Positions 5,519 through 5,914 of a DNA stretch of 5,914 nt are shown piece by piece (positions within the stretch are counted from its first letter, which is position 1; the number at the start of each line of letters is the position of its first letter). The notes under the pieces were generated by a model that did not search any database, was not told where the DNA came from, and saw only the letters and a list, made by a program, of their open reading frames with translations. A program made the position numbers and the translations under genes. Origin of the DNA: Chloroflexota bacterium (GTDB lineage Bacteria; Chloroflexota; Anaerolineae; Caldilineales; Caldilineaceae); the NCBI GenBank assembly GCA_003577005.1, contig QEUW01000470.1, positions 1 through 5,914 of the forward strand, written 5' to 3'.

Positions 5519-5914
5519 CTATCCCGAATGACCATTTATCCCATTGGCATAGGGCTTGAGGCAAGCGTAGATAAAATCGTTGACCGGCGTAGGCACGCCC
5601 ACCTCGCGCCCAAGCCGGGCGAGCGTGCCGTTGAGGGCCTCAACTTCGAGACGCCGGCCATGCTCCAGATCGACCAACATCGAGGGCTTAAAGCTGCCGG
5701 GCAGCCCCTCCAAAAAGGTCTTGACATAATTGAGGAGGGCCGAATCCAGGTAGACGCCCCTGGCTGTGGCGACATCCATCCCCTCTCTGATGGCAGCCAG
5801 CACCAAGTTGAACGTCTCCGGCGCCCGGCGTAGGGTCGCCGCATCGCCCCGGACCACGCTAAAGATGCCCATCCCGCATATAGCAGCAAACTTTTGCCAC
5901 ATGCTCGCCATGAT
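5519..5914 (-). CDS. Ketopantoate reductase (PanE/ApbA family), C-terminal domain, 5'-truncated
   Basis: The frame is open from the right window edge to a TAG at 5519-5521; 131 residues are visible. The ~170-180 residue N-terminal Rossmann NADPH domain expected from a usual ~300-residue length lies outside. The visible part matches the C-terminal helical domain: MWQKFAAICG, where the Lys (codon 5891-5893) aligns with the catalytic Lys of E. coli PanE (WRKLAVN); KPSMLVDLEHGRRLEVEALNG, aligning with the Ser and Glu of the substrate site; and GREVGVPTPVNDFIYACLKPY at the end. The Asn of the E. coli KLAVN motif is Ile here (KFAAI), a departure from the classical enzyme. PanE reduces 2-dehydropantoate to pantoate for CoA synthesis, but many homologues use other 2-oxo acids, so the exact substrate is left open. 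No other pantothenate gene is in view. Confidence 0.88.
   Translation of the reverse strand: MMASMWQKFAAICGMGIFSVVRGDAATLRRAPETFNLVLAAIREGMDVATARGVYLDSALLNYVKTFLEGLPGSFKPSMLVDLEHGRRLEVEALNGTLARLGREVGVPTPVNDFIYACLKPYANGINGHSG

Overview
The window (about 60% G+C by eye) looks like a chromosomal piece of a Chloroflexota bacterium, perhaps from the Anaerolineae/Caldilineae side. The assignment is an inference from three traits I associate with that phylum: Thr-Pro-rich linkers of the 'TPTATPT' kind, short hydrophobic tail motifs of the 'LYLPLV' / 'IFLPV' kind on secreted proteins, and LysM modules ending in 'GWKLCIP'. No rRNA or universal marker gene is present to test it.

Layout. (1) 3-1290, plus strand: a secreted, repeat-rich surface-type protein, cut by the left window edge and split into two overlapping frames. 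The break coincides with an exact 10-bp tandem duplication (407-426). Removing one copy joins a beta-rich segment, a Thr-Pro linker and an 'LYLPLV' motif to two Big_1/invasin-type Ig domains, an Asp-Pro repeat and an 'IFLPV' tail. (2) 1291-1585: a 295-bp convergent spacer full of inverted repeats, the largest being a branched one at 1467-1580. (3) 1586-3754, minus strand: a complete 722-residue DUF3604/PHP-like protein with a strong Shine-Dalgarno and GTG start. (4) 3755-3891: the divergent intergenic region with a small inverted/direct repeat that may be an operator. (5) 3892-5235, plus strand: an exported protein with a LysM domain followed by an alpha/beta hydrolase with an intact Ser-Asp-His triad. 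(6) 5236-5518: a second convergent spacer, rich in potential RNA helices and ending in a 15-bp perfect hairpin with a short T run on the plus strand. (7) 5519-5914, minus strand: the C-terminal part of a ketopantoate reductase-like protein (PanE/ApbA family), cut by the right edge.

Gene orientation alternates (+, -, +, -), so no operon is visible and the genes need not form one pathway. The two secreted plus-strand products probably act at or outside the cell envelope; the DUF3604 and PanE-like proteins look cytoplasmic. I see no mobile element, CRISPR array, tRNA or rRNA. The parts most worth a second look are the duplication-driven frame break at 407-426 and the structured spacer at 5251-5497, which could be a small RNA gene. 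Neither can be settled from the sequence alone.
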